From assembly GCA_964584325.1 (NCBI GenBank), contig CAZOZP010000082.1, positions 1 through 12,182 of the forward strand: a DNA stretch of 12,182 nucleotides, written 5' to 3'. The notes beneath the pieces are model-generated. The model ran no database searches. It saw only the letters and a list, made by a program, of their open reading frames with translations, and had not been told where the DNA came from. This DNA comes from CAZOZP01 sp964584325 (GTDB taxonomy: Bacteria > Bacteroidota > Ignavibacteria > Ignavibacteriales > Melioribacteraceae). Both the position numbers and the translations under genes were made by a program. How positions within the stretch are numbered: the first letter of the stretch is position 1; every line of letters starts with the position of its first letter. This document shows positions 1-7,957 of the stretch, piece by piece.

Positions 1-1
1 A

Positions 2-65
2 CAGCCCCGGAGGGGCGGCATCTTCCTAACAAACCCAACCACCCACAAAACCCCGTACCATCCGG
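2..65. repeat. 64-bp direct repeat, left copy
   Basis: This 64-bp block recurs in the same orientation at 1076-1139 with 57 of 64 bases identical by hand alignment. It begins with a GC-rich hairpin, GCCCC-GGA-GGGGC (4-16), and is followed by a second imperfect hairpin around 57-73 (TACCATCC against GGAGGGTA). It has no plausible coding content. I recall blocks opening with this GC-rich hairpin as multicopy intergenic repeats in related genomes, but I could not check that. Together the two copies bracket the toxin-antitoxin operon. Confidence 0.85.
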
Positions 66-105
66 GAGGGTAGGGGATCTCTCTATAAAAACTTCTCCAA
101 GGTTC

Positions 106-184
106 ACCTCCCAAATGAAAATATACTATTGCATTAATCAGCTAAATGAACTATTTTTATGAATAAAATGGTTCATTTGGAGGT
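106..184 (+). promoter_or_regulatory. Antitoxin leader with competing inverted repeats
   Basis: Two inverted repeats share sequence here. Hairpin 1 pairs 144-157 (AAATGAACTATTTT) with 165-178 (AAAATGGTTCATTT): 14 pairs including one G-T wobble, with a 7-nt loop, ending just before the Shine-Dalgarno GGAGG (179-183). Hairpin 2 pairs 106-119 (ACCTCCCAAATGAA) with 172-184 (TTCATTTGGAGGT), with one bulged C, and would bury that Shine-Dalgarno. Both use 172-178, so they cannot form together. As DNA, the AAATGAA words at 113 and 144 and their inverse at 172 look like an operator for the ribbon-helix-helix antitoxin. A possible -10 element, TATACT, lies at 122-127. If it is used, only hairpin 1 is transcribed. 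Confidence 0.55.
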
Positions 185-188
185 TAAT

Positions 189-443
189 ATGAAATCAATA
201 ACAATTCACGGTATTGATGCAGAGCTTGATAAGAAAATTGCTGAAAAAGCTGCTGAAATTGGATTAAGTCAGAATAGAACAGTTAAGTTTATACTTAAGG
301 GTTCATTGATTCAAGATAAAAAGGCAGCCAGAAAAGAATCCTTTTCTGAATTATTCGGGAAATGGTCTGAAAAAGAAAAAGAAGAGTTCAATAATAATAT
401 TATTGATCTTGAAGAAATAAATGAATCGGATTGGGAAAAATGA
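189..443 (+). CDS. vapB: Ribbon-helix-helix antitoxin, VapB/FitA-like
   Basis: This encodes an 84-residue, highly charged protein. Its N-terminus (MKSITIHGIDAELDKKIAEK) fits a ribbon-helix-helix DNA-binding domain: a short beta strand followed by two helices, roughly residues 2-45. The acidic C-terminal half (about 50-84, ending NESDWEK) fits the disordered segment that wraps the toxin in this family. I chose the ATG at 189 because GGAGG (179-183) lies 5 nt upstream; the in-frame ATG at 159 lies inside the leader hairpin and has no ribosome binding site. The stop overlaps the toxin start by 4 bp (ATGA, 440-443), which is typical of translationally coupled toxin-antitoxin pairs. The expected role is to neutralise the toxin and repress its own operon. 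The family call rests on size, fold pattern and partner, not on a profile search. Confidence 0.82.
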   Translation: MKSITIHGIDAELDKKIAEKAAEIGLSQNRTVKFILKGSLIQDKKAARKESFSELFGKWSEKEKEEFNNNIIDLEEINESDWEK

Positions 444-832
444 CTAAAATAATACTTGATACAAATGCATATAGTGAATTTATGTCCGGTAATAAGCAGG
501 TTTTTAATGCAATAATTGATGCGGAAATTATATATATATCAACAATAATGATAGGTGAACTGTTCGCCGGTTTTCGGGGAGGGACAAGATATAAGAAAAA
601 TAAAGATGAATTAAACCTCTTTTTAAGTAAAGAAGGAATAAAAATATTAAATGTTTCGATTGAAACTTCAGAAATATTTGGAGAGATAAAGGCAGAATTA
701 AGTAAAAAAGGGAAGATGATTCCCTTAAATGATATTTGGATTGCAGCACATACTGTTGAAACAGGTGCAAAATTAGTTACATTCGATTCGCATTTTAAAG
801 TAATAAATGGTTTACGTATTTGGGATGGTTAA
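440..832 (+). CDS. vapC: PIN-domain ribonuclease toxin, VapC-like
   Basis: This encodes a 130-residue PIN-domain protein of normal VapC length. The acidic metal-binding residues appear in order: D7 in ILDTNAYSEF, E40 in IGELFAGFR, D98 in PLNDIWIAA and D116 in TFDSHF. No key residue is missing, so a Mg-dependent endoribonuclease is expected. Known VapC toxins cut initiator tRNA or rRNA loops; the target here cannot be read from sequence. I chose the ATG at 440, within the antitoxin stop (ATGA overlap), over the in-frame TTG at 431, which would add only three residues. The GGATTGGG just upstream may serve as its ribosome binding site. The operon is closed by about 320 bp of repeat-rich non-coding DNA. 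Confidence in the PIN call is high; the exact subfamily (VapC or FitB) is open. Confidence 0.92.
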   Translation: MTKIILDTNAYSEFMSGNKQVFNAIIDAEIIYISTIMIGELFAGFRGGTRYKKNKDELNLFLSKEGIKILNVSIETSEIFGEIKAELSKKGKMIPLNDIWIAAHTVETGAKLVTFDSHFKVINGLRIWDG

Positions 833-930
833 TAAAAGGAAAATGAGATTACAAGTTTCCAATGTCATTCTAAATTCTCCCTCTCAAAAAATAATACCCG
901 CAGATTTGGCGGATTAGCACAGATAAAAAT

Positions 931-960
931 GATTCGTGAAAATTCGTGTAATTAGTGTCA
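931..960. repeat. Three imperfect 10-bp tandem units
   Basis: Three consecutive 10-mers, GATTCGTGAA, AATTCGTGTA and ATTAGTGTCA, share an ATTCGTG-like core. I recall this phrase as part of a dispersed intergenic repeat in Bacteroidota-like genomes; that recall is unverified. No function is evident. Confidence 0.5.
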
Positions 961-1075
961 TACAAGATTTCGTTCGAGCAGATTTCTTAACGGCATTTCA
1001 TTTTAGGCCTTTCCTGCCTTCGCCGGGATGAGGTTTAAATACTGTGAACTTTGAGACCTAAATCTATTCTTTCTT

Positions 1076-1139
1076 CAGCCCCGGAGGGGCGGCATCTAAG
1101 TAACAAAACCAGCCACCTACAAAACCCCGCACCATCCGG
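1076..1139. repeat. 64-bp direct repeat, right copy
   Basis: This is the second copy of the block at 2-65, with 7 mismatches and no gaps. Its GCCCC-GGA-GGGGC hairpin is intact, but no T-run follows on either strand, so it is unlikely to be an ordinary intrinsic terminator. It ends 17 bp from the stop codon of the large minus-strand sensor gene, so it lies within that gene's immediate 3' region. Confidence 0.85.
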
Positions 1140-1156
1140 CAGACATTTATTCTCTT

Positions 1157-4100
1157 TTAGGAATCCGTTTTTCTTAGACACTCATTATAATGATATTTGG
1201 TGAGCTTATCATCAGGGTCGTGTTTGAGTATTTCGGTAAATATTTCACTTGCCTGAAGATAATTCCCGCTGTGCATCAATTCCATGCCCTTGTTATAGGA
1301 CGGAATATTTCTGATTCTGATTTTCTTAACTGACTCTTCAATTCCTTCAATTACTTCATAAATTCTTACTGTGTTTACTCTTCCTATAATATTTACTTTA
1401 TCAATATATCTTACATTCATGTTCTCGGGATTACCGGATTGCCGTAAAACCTGCTCGCTTATAATAATTGATGTTCCGTAAGTTTTATTCAATCCTTCAA
1501 GTCTTGAAGCAAGGTTTACATTATCCGATATAACTGTACCTTCCATTCGGTTTTCAACACCTATTGTTCCAAGCATAAGACTGCCTGAATGAATGCCGAT
1601 TCCGATGTTTATAGCTTGTTTGCCCTCTTTTATTCTTTTTTCGTTATAAACTGCCAGCGAACTTAACATGCCGGCGGCGGCATTAACGGCGTTTACCGGA
1701 TCTCCGGGAAATAAAGCCATCACAGCATCTCCAATGTATTTATCGATGAATCCGTCATTCCTGGTAATGCTTGGCTCAATTCTCTTTAAATATGCATTTA
1801 TAAAATTGAAGTTATCCTGTGGATCCATTTTTTCCGAGAGAGTGGTAAAAGATCTGATATCACAGAAAAGAACAGTCATATCTTTCAGAACCTGGTCTCC
1901 AAGCTGAATATCCAGAATACTCTCTTTATCAAGCTGATTGATAAATTCTTTAGGAACAAATTTTTCATATACTGAACTTACTTTCGAAGTGTAAAGGTGA
2001 TTCTTGATTCTTGCTATCAATTCACGTTTTGAAAAAGGCTTTACCAGATAATCATTCGCACCTGCTTCGAATCCTGTAAGCAGATCATCAGCACGGTTCT
2101 TGGCTGTTAAGAGAATTATTGGAAGTATGTTTTTATCGTACATAATTCTAATATTCTGTGTTAATTCGTAGCCCGACATTCCCGGCATCATAACATCTAT
2201 AATTGCAAGATCCGGAATATAATCTTGTTTAAAGAGTTTCATTGCCTCCGCTCCGTTATGTGCAAAGTTTATCTCGTAATTCTGGAGACTGAGGTAGTTG
2301 GTTAATACCTGAAGATTTACGGTTTCATCATCTACTATAAGTATTTTGTATTTCTTGTTTGTAAGAAGATCTTCTCCCGGCAGAATTTTTAAGTCTTCAA
2401 CTTCTGTGTCAATAATTCTGTTAACTTGTTCAATTTGAATCTTTTTACCCAGGTCGGCGGGTTTTTCATCTGTAAGAGGAATAGTAATAATAAAGTCTGA
2501 ACCTTTTCCGAATTCTGATTCTACCCGGATTTTTCCGCCGTGGAGTTCTACAAGACTTTTTGTAATATTCAATCCGAGCCCGGTGCCTCCGTAATTTCTG
2601 GAAATACTGCCATCTGCTTGTTCAAATGCTTCGAATATCTGTGAAATGTTTTCAGGTCTGATCCCGATGCCTGTATCTTTAACGTGTATTAACGCAAATC
2701 CGTTCTCTTTTTCTGCAGATATTTCAATAAAACCTTTTTCCGTGAATTTCACAGCATTCCCTACAAGATTAAAAAGAATCTGCTGAAGTCTGTTTTCGTC
2801 TGCATTCACCGGCAATACTTTATCGATTTTGTTTATAAACTGAATGTCTTTTCCTGCAGCTAATGGTTTGCTTAGCATAAATACTATATCACTTATAGTT
2901 TTGACATCCACAGGTTTAAGTGATAAAGATATATTTTTGTGTTTAAGTTTCGAAAAATCAAGTATGTCGTTTACAAGATTATTGAGTCTTCTGGCACTTA
3001 TATTAACCATATTGAGATTCAGTTTTTGAAGATCATTTAGCACTCCGGCAGCACCGTCCATCATTGAATCAACAATTCCTATAATTCCGTTAAGCGGAGT
3101 GCGTAGTTCGTGTGAAGTATTTGCAAGGAATTCGTCTTTCAGTTTATTTAACTGTTTCAGACTTTCTGTAACTTTTTTCTCCTGGTAAAGTTCTTTTTCC
3201 TTTTCCTGAATTTTTCGTTTCTGAATTTGCATTCTTCTATATATTATCATAAAAATACTAAATCCGGCAAGAAGAATGTAAATAGTATATGCCCACCAGG
3301 TTTTCCAGAAAGGCGGATGAATTAACAATGCTAATGAATCACCTTTAAGATTCCAGATATTATCATTGTTAGAACCCCTCACTCTAAATGTATATTTACC
3401 CCCGTCGAGATTTGTATAATATGCTATGTTTCGTGTGCCGGCGTCATTCCAGTCGCTGTCGTAGCCTTCCAGTTTATACTGATACCTGTTTTGCGAAGGA
3501 TTCATATAATCCAGAGCAACAAATTCAAATGATATAAAATTCTGATTGTAGGATAACTCCAGATAATCTTTCCCGGAAAGGGAATATTCTTTATTAAAAA
3601 TCTTGTACGATTTAATGTAAACCGGGGGTACATTCTTGTTTTCATAGATTTCGGCGGGATGAAATATGTTCAAGCCTTTTAATCCGCCGAAATACATTAC
3701 CCCTGAGTTATTCCTAAATGAGGCTCCCATATTGAACTCAGTTCCCTGAAGTCCGTCGTGTTCATCATAGTTAATAACTCTGCCGGTTATTTTGTTGAAT
3801 TTTGTAATTCCTTTATTTGTTGAAAGCCAGAGATTTCCGGCTTCGTCATCTTCAATACAATAGATTTCCGGATTTGCCAGACCATCTTTTTCGCTGAAAT
3901 ATTTGAAATGCCCTGTTTCGGGATCATATCTGTTAAGTCCGTTGTTTGTTCCGATCCAAAGAATTCTGTCTGTATCTTCAAATACAGAATAAATTCTGTT
4001 GCTTGATATTGAATTTATGTCTGCATCGTTGTGTAGAAAATGCCTGTAGTTTTTTGATCGTCGATCGAAATGAGTTAATCCAAGACCCGTAGCAATCCAC

Positions 4101-5611
4101 AAGTTGTTTTCAGAATCAATGAATAATGCTCTTATGCTGTTATCTCCCAAAGAATTCGCCGCACCGGGTTTATTAACAAACCGTTCGGATTCATAAGTTG
4201 ATGTATTGAATCTGTTTAATCCGTTAAAATAAGTGCCCACCCATAAATAACCTTCATTATCTTCACTGATAGTTACAATATCATCGTCCGAGAGACTCCC
4301 GGGGTTATTTTTATCTTCATTGAATACTGTAAAAGTTTTGCTTTCAGGATTGAATCTGTTCAATCCGTTTTTAGTACCGGCCCAGATTATTCCTTTAGAA
4401 TCTTCAAATATAACCTGCACGCTGTTGCTGCTAAGTGTGCCTTTTCTGCCGGGAATATTCATATAATTAGTGAAAGTATTATTTTTCCTGTCATAAATGC
4501 TTAACCCTTTGGTTTCGGTTCCAATCCAGATAAGTCCGCTTCGGTCTTCGCAAACTGCCCATATTTTGTTTTCGCTCAGAGAGTTCTTCTCGGAAGGATT
4601 ATTTCTGATATGAACAAATTTCTTTGGGGAAAGCTTGTTAACTCCGTCAAGATAAGTCCCCACCCATATATCTCCGGCGCGGTCTTCAAAAATGTCCATA
4701 ATGGAATTACCGCTTAAGCTGTATTCATCAGTAAAATCGTTTTTAATTACTTGAAATGTGCCGGTTTCTTTATCGAAGAGATTTAGACCATCGACTGTTC
4801 CTACCCAGAATCTTCCGATTTTATCTATCAGTATCTGTTCTATATAGTTTTCGCTTATTGAAGCCGGATTGCCGGGTTCATGTGAATAGGCTGTAAAACT
4901 CTGAGTTCGCTTGTCAAATTTCACTAAACCGGCAGATCTTGTGCCGAGCCATAGTAAATTGCCGTCATTTACAATAGCATAAATAGAGTTTGATTTAAGA
5001 TTGGGATGAGTTTCAGATAAATATGAATCAAAAGTTTTCTTGGTGATGTTGTACCTGATCAGTCCCTTATCTGTTGCAAGCCAAAGAATTTCCTTTTCCC
5101 TAAAGAAAGCATATACGCTTGTAAGAGGATAATTAATGAATTTACCCTTACTGTATTTCGCAAAACCTTTGGAAGTACCTATCCAAATGATGTCTTGATT
5201 ATCCTGATAAATACATCTTATATAATCAGAAAGAATAGACAAAGTATCTTTTGGATTATGCATGTACCGCCTGGCATTTCCGGTAACGGGATCCAGAATA
5301 TTAATTCCGCCTCCCCAAGTTCCGGCCCAGAGATTTCCATCGGAAGCAAGAATCAGGGCTTCAATAAAATCATCAGAAAGAGAATTACGGTTAAACGGGT
5401 CATTTTTAAAATGCACAAAACTTCTTCCGTCATATTTGTTTAATCCGGCTTGAGTAGCAAACCAGATGTAGCCGCGGTTATCTTGTGCAATTGCATTTAC
5501 TATACTCTGCGAGAGGCCATGCTTTACGGATAATCTGCTGAATTTCAGATTTTCCTGAGAAAAGATGAGAGATGGAAGGATCAGAAACAGAATTATTGAA
5601 AAAAATCTCAT
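1157..5611 (-). CDS. Hybrid sensor kinase with cyclase output
   Basis: This 1484-residue protein chains a complete signalling path. Residues 1-18 are a signal peptide. Fourteen Reg_prop repeats (signature W-x-GT-x-GLN-x-F, with the W near 50, 95, 143, 177, 221, 269, 316, 362, 410, 457, 505, 552 and 595, and a variant near 640) imply two seven-bladed periplasmic propellers. A Y_Y_Y domain (about 690-766), one membrane helix (about 773-791) and a coiled coil (about 793-825) follow. The kinase has H834 (SHELRTP), N948/N952, DTGIG at 979-983 and GGTGLG at 1008-1013. The receiver has D1094/D1095, phospho-acceptor D1139, T1169 and K1191. The class III cyclase has metal residues D1251 and D1295, base-selecting K1291 and T1359, and catalytic N1366 and R1370. 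A short TPR-like tail occupies about 1437-1475. The front half resembles Bacteroidetes HTCS sensors, but those end in an AraC-type DNA-binding domain. The kinase-receiver-cyclase order recalls cyanobacterial CyaC. The likely product is cAMP; the ligand is unknown. The ATG at 5611 is set by the signal peptide; the ribosome binding site is weak. Confidence 0.95.
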   Translation of the reverse strand: MRFFSIILFLILPSLIFSQENLKFSRLSVKHGLSQSIVNAIAQDNRGYIWFATQAGLNKYDGRSFVHFKNDPFNRNSLSDDFIEALILASDGNLWAGTWGGGINILDPVTGNARRYMHNPKDTLSILSDYIRCIYQDNQDIIWIGTSKGFAKYSKGKFINYPLTSVYAFFREKEILWLATDKGLIRYNITKKTFDSYLSETHPNLKSNSIYAIVNDGNLLWLGTRSAGLVKFDKRTQSFTAYSHEPGNPASISENYIEQILIDKIGRFWVGTVDGLNLFDKETGTFQVIKNDFTDEYSLSGNSIMDIFEDRAGDIWVGTYLDGVNKLSPKKFVHIRNNPSEKNSLSENKIWAVCEDRSGLIWIGTETKGLSIYDRKNNTFTNYMNIPGRKGTLSSNSVQVIFEDSKGIIWAGTKNGLNRFNPESKTFTVFNEDKNNPGSLSDDDIVTISEDNEGYLWVGTYFNGLNRFNTSTYESERFVNKPGAANSLGDNSIRALFIDSENNLWIATGLGLTHFDRRSKNYRHFLHNDADINSISSNRIYSVFEDTDRILWIGTNNGLNRYDPETGHFKYFSEKDGLANPEIYCIEDDEAGNLWLSTNKGITKFNKITGRVINYDEHDGLQGTEFNMGASFRNNSGVMYFGGLKGLNIFHPAEIYENKNVPPVYIKSYKIFNKEYSLSGKDYLELSYNQNFISFEFVALDYMNPSQNRYQYKLEGYDSDWNDAGTRNIAYYTNLDGGKYTFRVRGSNNDNIWNLKGDSLALLIHPPFWKTWWAYTIYILLAGFSIFMIIYRRMQIQKRKIQEKEKELYQEKKVTESLKQLNKLKDEFLANTSHELRTPLNGIIGIVDSMMDGAAGVLNDLQKLNLNMVNISARRLNNLVNDILDFSKLKHKNISLSLKPVDVKTISDIVFMLSKPLAAGKDIQFINKIDKVLPVNADENRLQQILFNLVGNAVKFTEKGFIEISAEKENGFALIHVKDTGIGIRPENISQIFEAFEQADGSISRNYGGTGLGLNITKSLVELHGGKIRVESEFGKGSDFIITIPLTDEKPADLGKKIQIEQVNRIIDTEVEDLKILPGEDLLTNKKYKILIVDDETVNLQVLTNYLSLQNYEINFAHNGAEAMKLFKQDYIPDLAIIDVMMPGMSGYELTQNIRIMYDKNILPIILLTAKNRADDLLTGFEAGANDYLVKPFSKRELIARIKNHLYTSKVSSVYEKFVPKEFINQLDKESILDIQLGDQVLKDMTVLFCDIRSFTTLSEKMDPQDNFNFINAYLKRIEPSITRNDGFIDKYIGDAVMALFPGDPVNAVNAAAGMLSSLAVYNEKRIKEGKQAINIGIGIHSGSLMLGTIGVENRMEGTVISDNVNLASRLEGLNKTYGTSIIISEQVLRQSGNPENMNVRYIDKVNIIGRVNTVRIYEVIEGIEESVKKIRIRNIPSYNKGMELMHSGNYLQASEIFTEILKHDPDDKLTKYHYNECLRKTDS

Positions 5612-5946
5612 CAGATGTTATCCGTGCGTTTAATATAAATTCAAGACATATTACCAACAATAAATTAGGCAAAATAAAAGAATAAATAAACAATAAAGTA
5701 TTTGTTCTGAAGTTAACGAAACGATTGATATTTACTGCAGTTTCAATATGCATAAAATTACTCATTATCCGGAAATTAGTCTTGCGATTTGTCATTATTT
5801 TTTCCCAATTCCAAATTTTGGCTAAATTATAAGGCGGCATAATATTGTTAACTGTTTTGCTTTTTTCAGAAAAATTTATTTGTAAGAATTATTTTTATAA
5901 TTTTATCAATATTTTGCTACATTGGAATTTTAATGAAAGAACGAAA
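5612..5946. other. Divergent promoter region
   Basis: This 335-bp AT-rich spacer separates two divergently transcribed sensor genes and should hold both promoters. The word TATTTTGC occurs on the plus strand at 5910-5917 and on the minus strand at 5669-5676, each upstream of the gene it faces. It resembles, with one base less between TA and TTTG, the Bacteroidota -7 element TAnnTTTG. No partner element sits at the expected distance for either, so these are weak candidates. No open frame here resembles a gene, and I see no strong hairpin. Confidence 0.5.
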
Positions 5947-7953
5947 ATGAAACTGACAAGCCGGGTTATCATATTGATGGTGCTATTCATAGGAGCTGCT
6001 TCATACGCCGCGAAGAATGCATCCGCCGATAGATACGAATTATCGTTCAAAGTTTTTGAAAGTGAATTTTCTCCGGGAAAATATATACAATTAAATGATA
6101 TACCTTCCGGTAAACTCAAGAAGACAGATATATTCAATATGCCCTTGAATAAGAACCGTTCTGACAGGATGCTGACACTTATTGCTGAATTTAATTCTTC
6201 TAAGATTAAGGAACCATATCTTTTAATTCCTCCGATTGAATATGCGGCAAATGTTTATCTAAACGGGGCATTAATCTTAAAGATGGGTAGTACGTCCGGA
6301 AACTATAATCATAGACTCCATTATACAAAGGCTCTTTTGCTTCCTCCGGTGCTTCTTAGAAATGATTCCGATAATATTCTGGCAGTTCAGCTTTATCCGC
6401 TTAAGGGAGAGAAACGAAGACCGTTCTCATCAATATTCGTGATGGAGAGGGAGGCTGCCTCCTGGCATGAGTTTATGAGAAATTTAACCGGACCCGGATT
6501 TTCCTTTGCCCTTCTTGTGTTTAGTTTTTGTGTATTCGTCTATTTTATGAGCTTGTATTTATCGCAAAATGAGGTGCGCAATAAATACTATCTCTACTTC
6601 GCTTTGTTGAATCTTGCCGGAATGTTTATGAATTTTAACAATGCGGTAACATTTGATTTCCAGAATATGCTTTTAGTTGAAAAAATAGCAAAATCAGCAA
6701 ACAGTTTTGCAACCGCGTTTACTGTTTTATTCATTTTGGAATATACCCGCGTTATAGTTAACAGAAAAAAACTGATCCAGATAATACTTATCCTGTTTTC
6801 AGCCGGTGCATTATTGATCGTGTTGCAGAATTCTTATGATAAAATTGCGGTTTACTATTTTCCTCAGATATTATTCTTTCATTTCCCGTTCTATATTTTT
6901 GTTTTATATCTTCTTTTCAGATATATGTCAGAAAAACGGAATAGTATTGCAATTTCACTTTTTGCTATTTATTTAATATCGTTTTTCTTTATTGTGCATG
7001 ATTCATATTATTTGATTACAATAGAAGCCAAACCCTACATATTATTAATTCCTTATGCAATGTTTATTGTAAACTTGACAGTATTTCTGATTCTTGCGAA
7101 TGAACAGAGGCAGTTGCTGATTAAATCAATAGAAAATGAAAAGGCTTTTGAAAATCTGAACCGCAATCTTGAACGAATTGTAAAAGAACGTACTTTGAGT
7201 CTGAATGATACCGTAGAGAGATTAAACGGAGAGATTGAATACCGTAAGAAAATTCAGGAAGAACTCGACAATGCAAATTCCACAAAAGATAAACTCTTTT
7301 CGGTAATTGGTCATGATTTAAGAAATATTTTCAGCACAATGATTAATTACTCTGAATTTATTGTTGCAAATGTTAAGGAAGGCGATTATTCAATGCTCTT
7401 GCAGGATAGCGAGCAGATATTGGGTTCATCAAAAAGGGCTTACGCTTTCCTGGAGAATCTTGTAGAATGGAGTGCTTCTCAAATGAAGGGTTTTAATCCG
7501 GTAAAAGAGAAAATTAATCTTTCAGTACTTGTTGCTGATACTTTTGAGCTTATAAGATTGCAGGGACAAGAGAAGAAAGTTTCGCTTCGGTCGGAAATTA
7601 ATGGCGAAACTTATGTTTATGCAGACAAGCGGATGCTGCAGAGTATTCTTAAGAATCTTATCTCAAACGGAATTAAATATTCTTCTGATGGAGCAGCAGT
7701 AACTCTGTCTGCTCAGGTATCTGCAAATACCGTAAATATTGCAATCACAGATCAGGGAATCGGAATTGAAAACATTACCGAACTTCTTGAATGGAGAATT
7801 CAAAAAAGCAGAAAGGGCACTTATTCGGAGAAAGGGTCAGGACTCGGATTACTTATAGTGAAAGATTTTCTTGATTTTCACCTCAGTAATCTAATAATTG
7901 AAAGTACTCCGGGTAAAGGCAGCAAATTCAGTTTTGAAATTCAGAAAGGTTAG
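5947..7953 (+). CDS. 7TMR-DISM-type sensor histidine kinase
   Basis: This encodes a 668-residue membrane sensor kinase. A signal peptide (about 1-26) precedes an extracytoplasmic domain (about 30-170). The stretch with ANVYLNGALI there suggests a jelly-roll, galactose-binding-like fold. Seven hydrophobic helices follow (about 182-205, 214-230, 253-271, 276-294, 303-326, 334-356, 364-384), then a coiled coil (about 385-450). The kinase has H456 in FSVIGHDLRNIF, N570/N574, DQGIGI from 602 and GSGLGL from 631. This order matches 7TMR-DISM receptors, in which the outer domain binds small molecules or sugars; the ligand here is unknown. The H-box lacks the usual proline after HDLRN (isoleucine instead). 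I chose the ATG at 5947 because it begins the signal peptide; the frame opens at a TTG at 5845, but that would place 34 odd residues before it. The response regulator gene follows 4 nt after the stop, so it is the probable partner. Confidence 0.93.
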   Translation: MKLTSRVIILMVLFIGAASYAAKNASADRYELSFKVFESEFSPGKYIQLNDIPSGKLKKTDIFNMPLNKNRSDRMLTLIAEFNSSKIKEPYLLIPPIEYAANVYLNGALILKMGSTSGNYNHRLHYTKALLLPPVLLRNDSDNILAVQLYPLKGEKRRPFSSIFVMEREAASWHEFMRNLTGPGFSFALLVFSFCVFVYFMSLYLSQNEVRNKYYLYFALLNLAGMFMNFNNAVTFDFQNMLLVEKIAKSANSFATAFTVLFILEYTRVIVNRKKLIQIILILFSAGALLIVLQNSYDKIAVYYFPQILFFHFPFYIFVLYLLFRYMSEKRNSIAISLFAIYLISFFFIVHDSYYLITIEAKPYILLIPYAMFIVNLTVFLILANEQRQLLIKSIENEKAFENLNRNLERIVKERTLSLNDTVERLNGEIEYRKKIQEELDNANSTKDKLFSVIGHDLRNIFSTMINYSEFIVANVKEGDYSMLLQDSEQILGSSKRAYAFLENLVEWSASQMKGFNPVKEKINLSVLVADTFELIRLQGQEKKVSLRSEINGETYVYADKRMLQSILKNLISNGIKYSSDGAAVTLSAQVSANTVNIAITDQGIGIENITELLEWRIQKSRKGTYSEKGSGLGLLIVKDFLDFHLSNLIIESTPGKGSKFSFEIQKG

Positions 7954-7957
7954 AATT

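Larger units (their letters stand above)
833..1156. other. Repeat-rich intergenic region
   Basis: No credible gene lies in these 324 bp, the gap between two converging genes. It holds remnants of several dispersed repeats. Near 863-880 (TGTCATTCT onward) is a possible decayed copy of the hairpin repeat found inside the cargo genes. A 10-bp-period segment lies at 931-960. A GC-rich stretch (CCTGCCTTCGCCGGGATGA) lies near 1015-1031. The second copy of the 64-bp repeat is at 1076-1139. A weak 5-bp stem (838-842 with 856-860) after the toxin gene has a 13-nt loop and no T-run, so I do not call it a terminator. Confidence 0.7.

Noticed and set aside
159..188. Antitoxin start at the upstream ATG (159), giving 94 residues
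   Set aside because: It lies inside the leader hairpin with no ribosome binding site, while the ATG at 189 has GGAGG at 5 nt and begins a normal ribbon-helix-helix N-terminus.
931..960. CRISPR-like array
   Set aside because: The 10-bp units are contiguous with no spacers; they are too short and too few.
5478..5840. 120-residue minus-strand reading frame across the divergent spacer
   Set aside because: It overlaps the start of the large sensor gene in another frame, its composition looks random, and it has no ribosome binding site or recognisable domain.
5845..5946. Longer kinase start at TTG 5845
   Set aside because: It would put 34 residues ahead of a clear signal peptide; the ATG at 5947 fits better.
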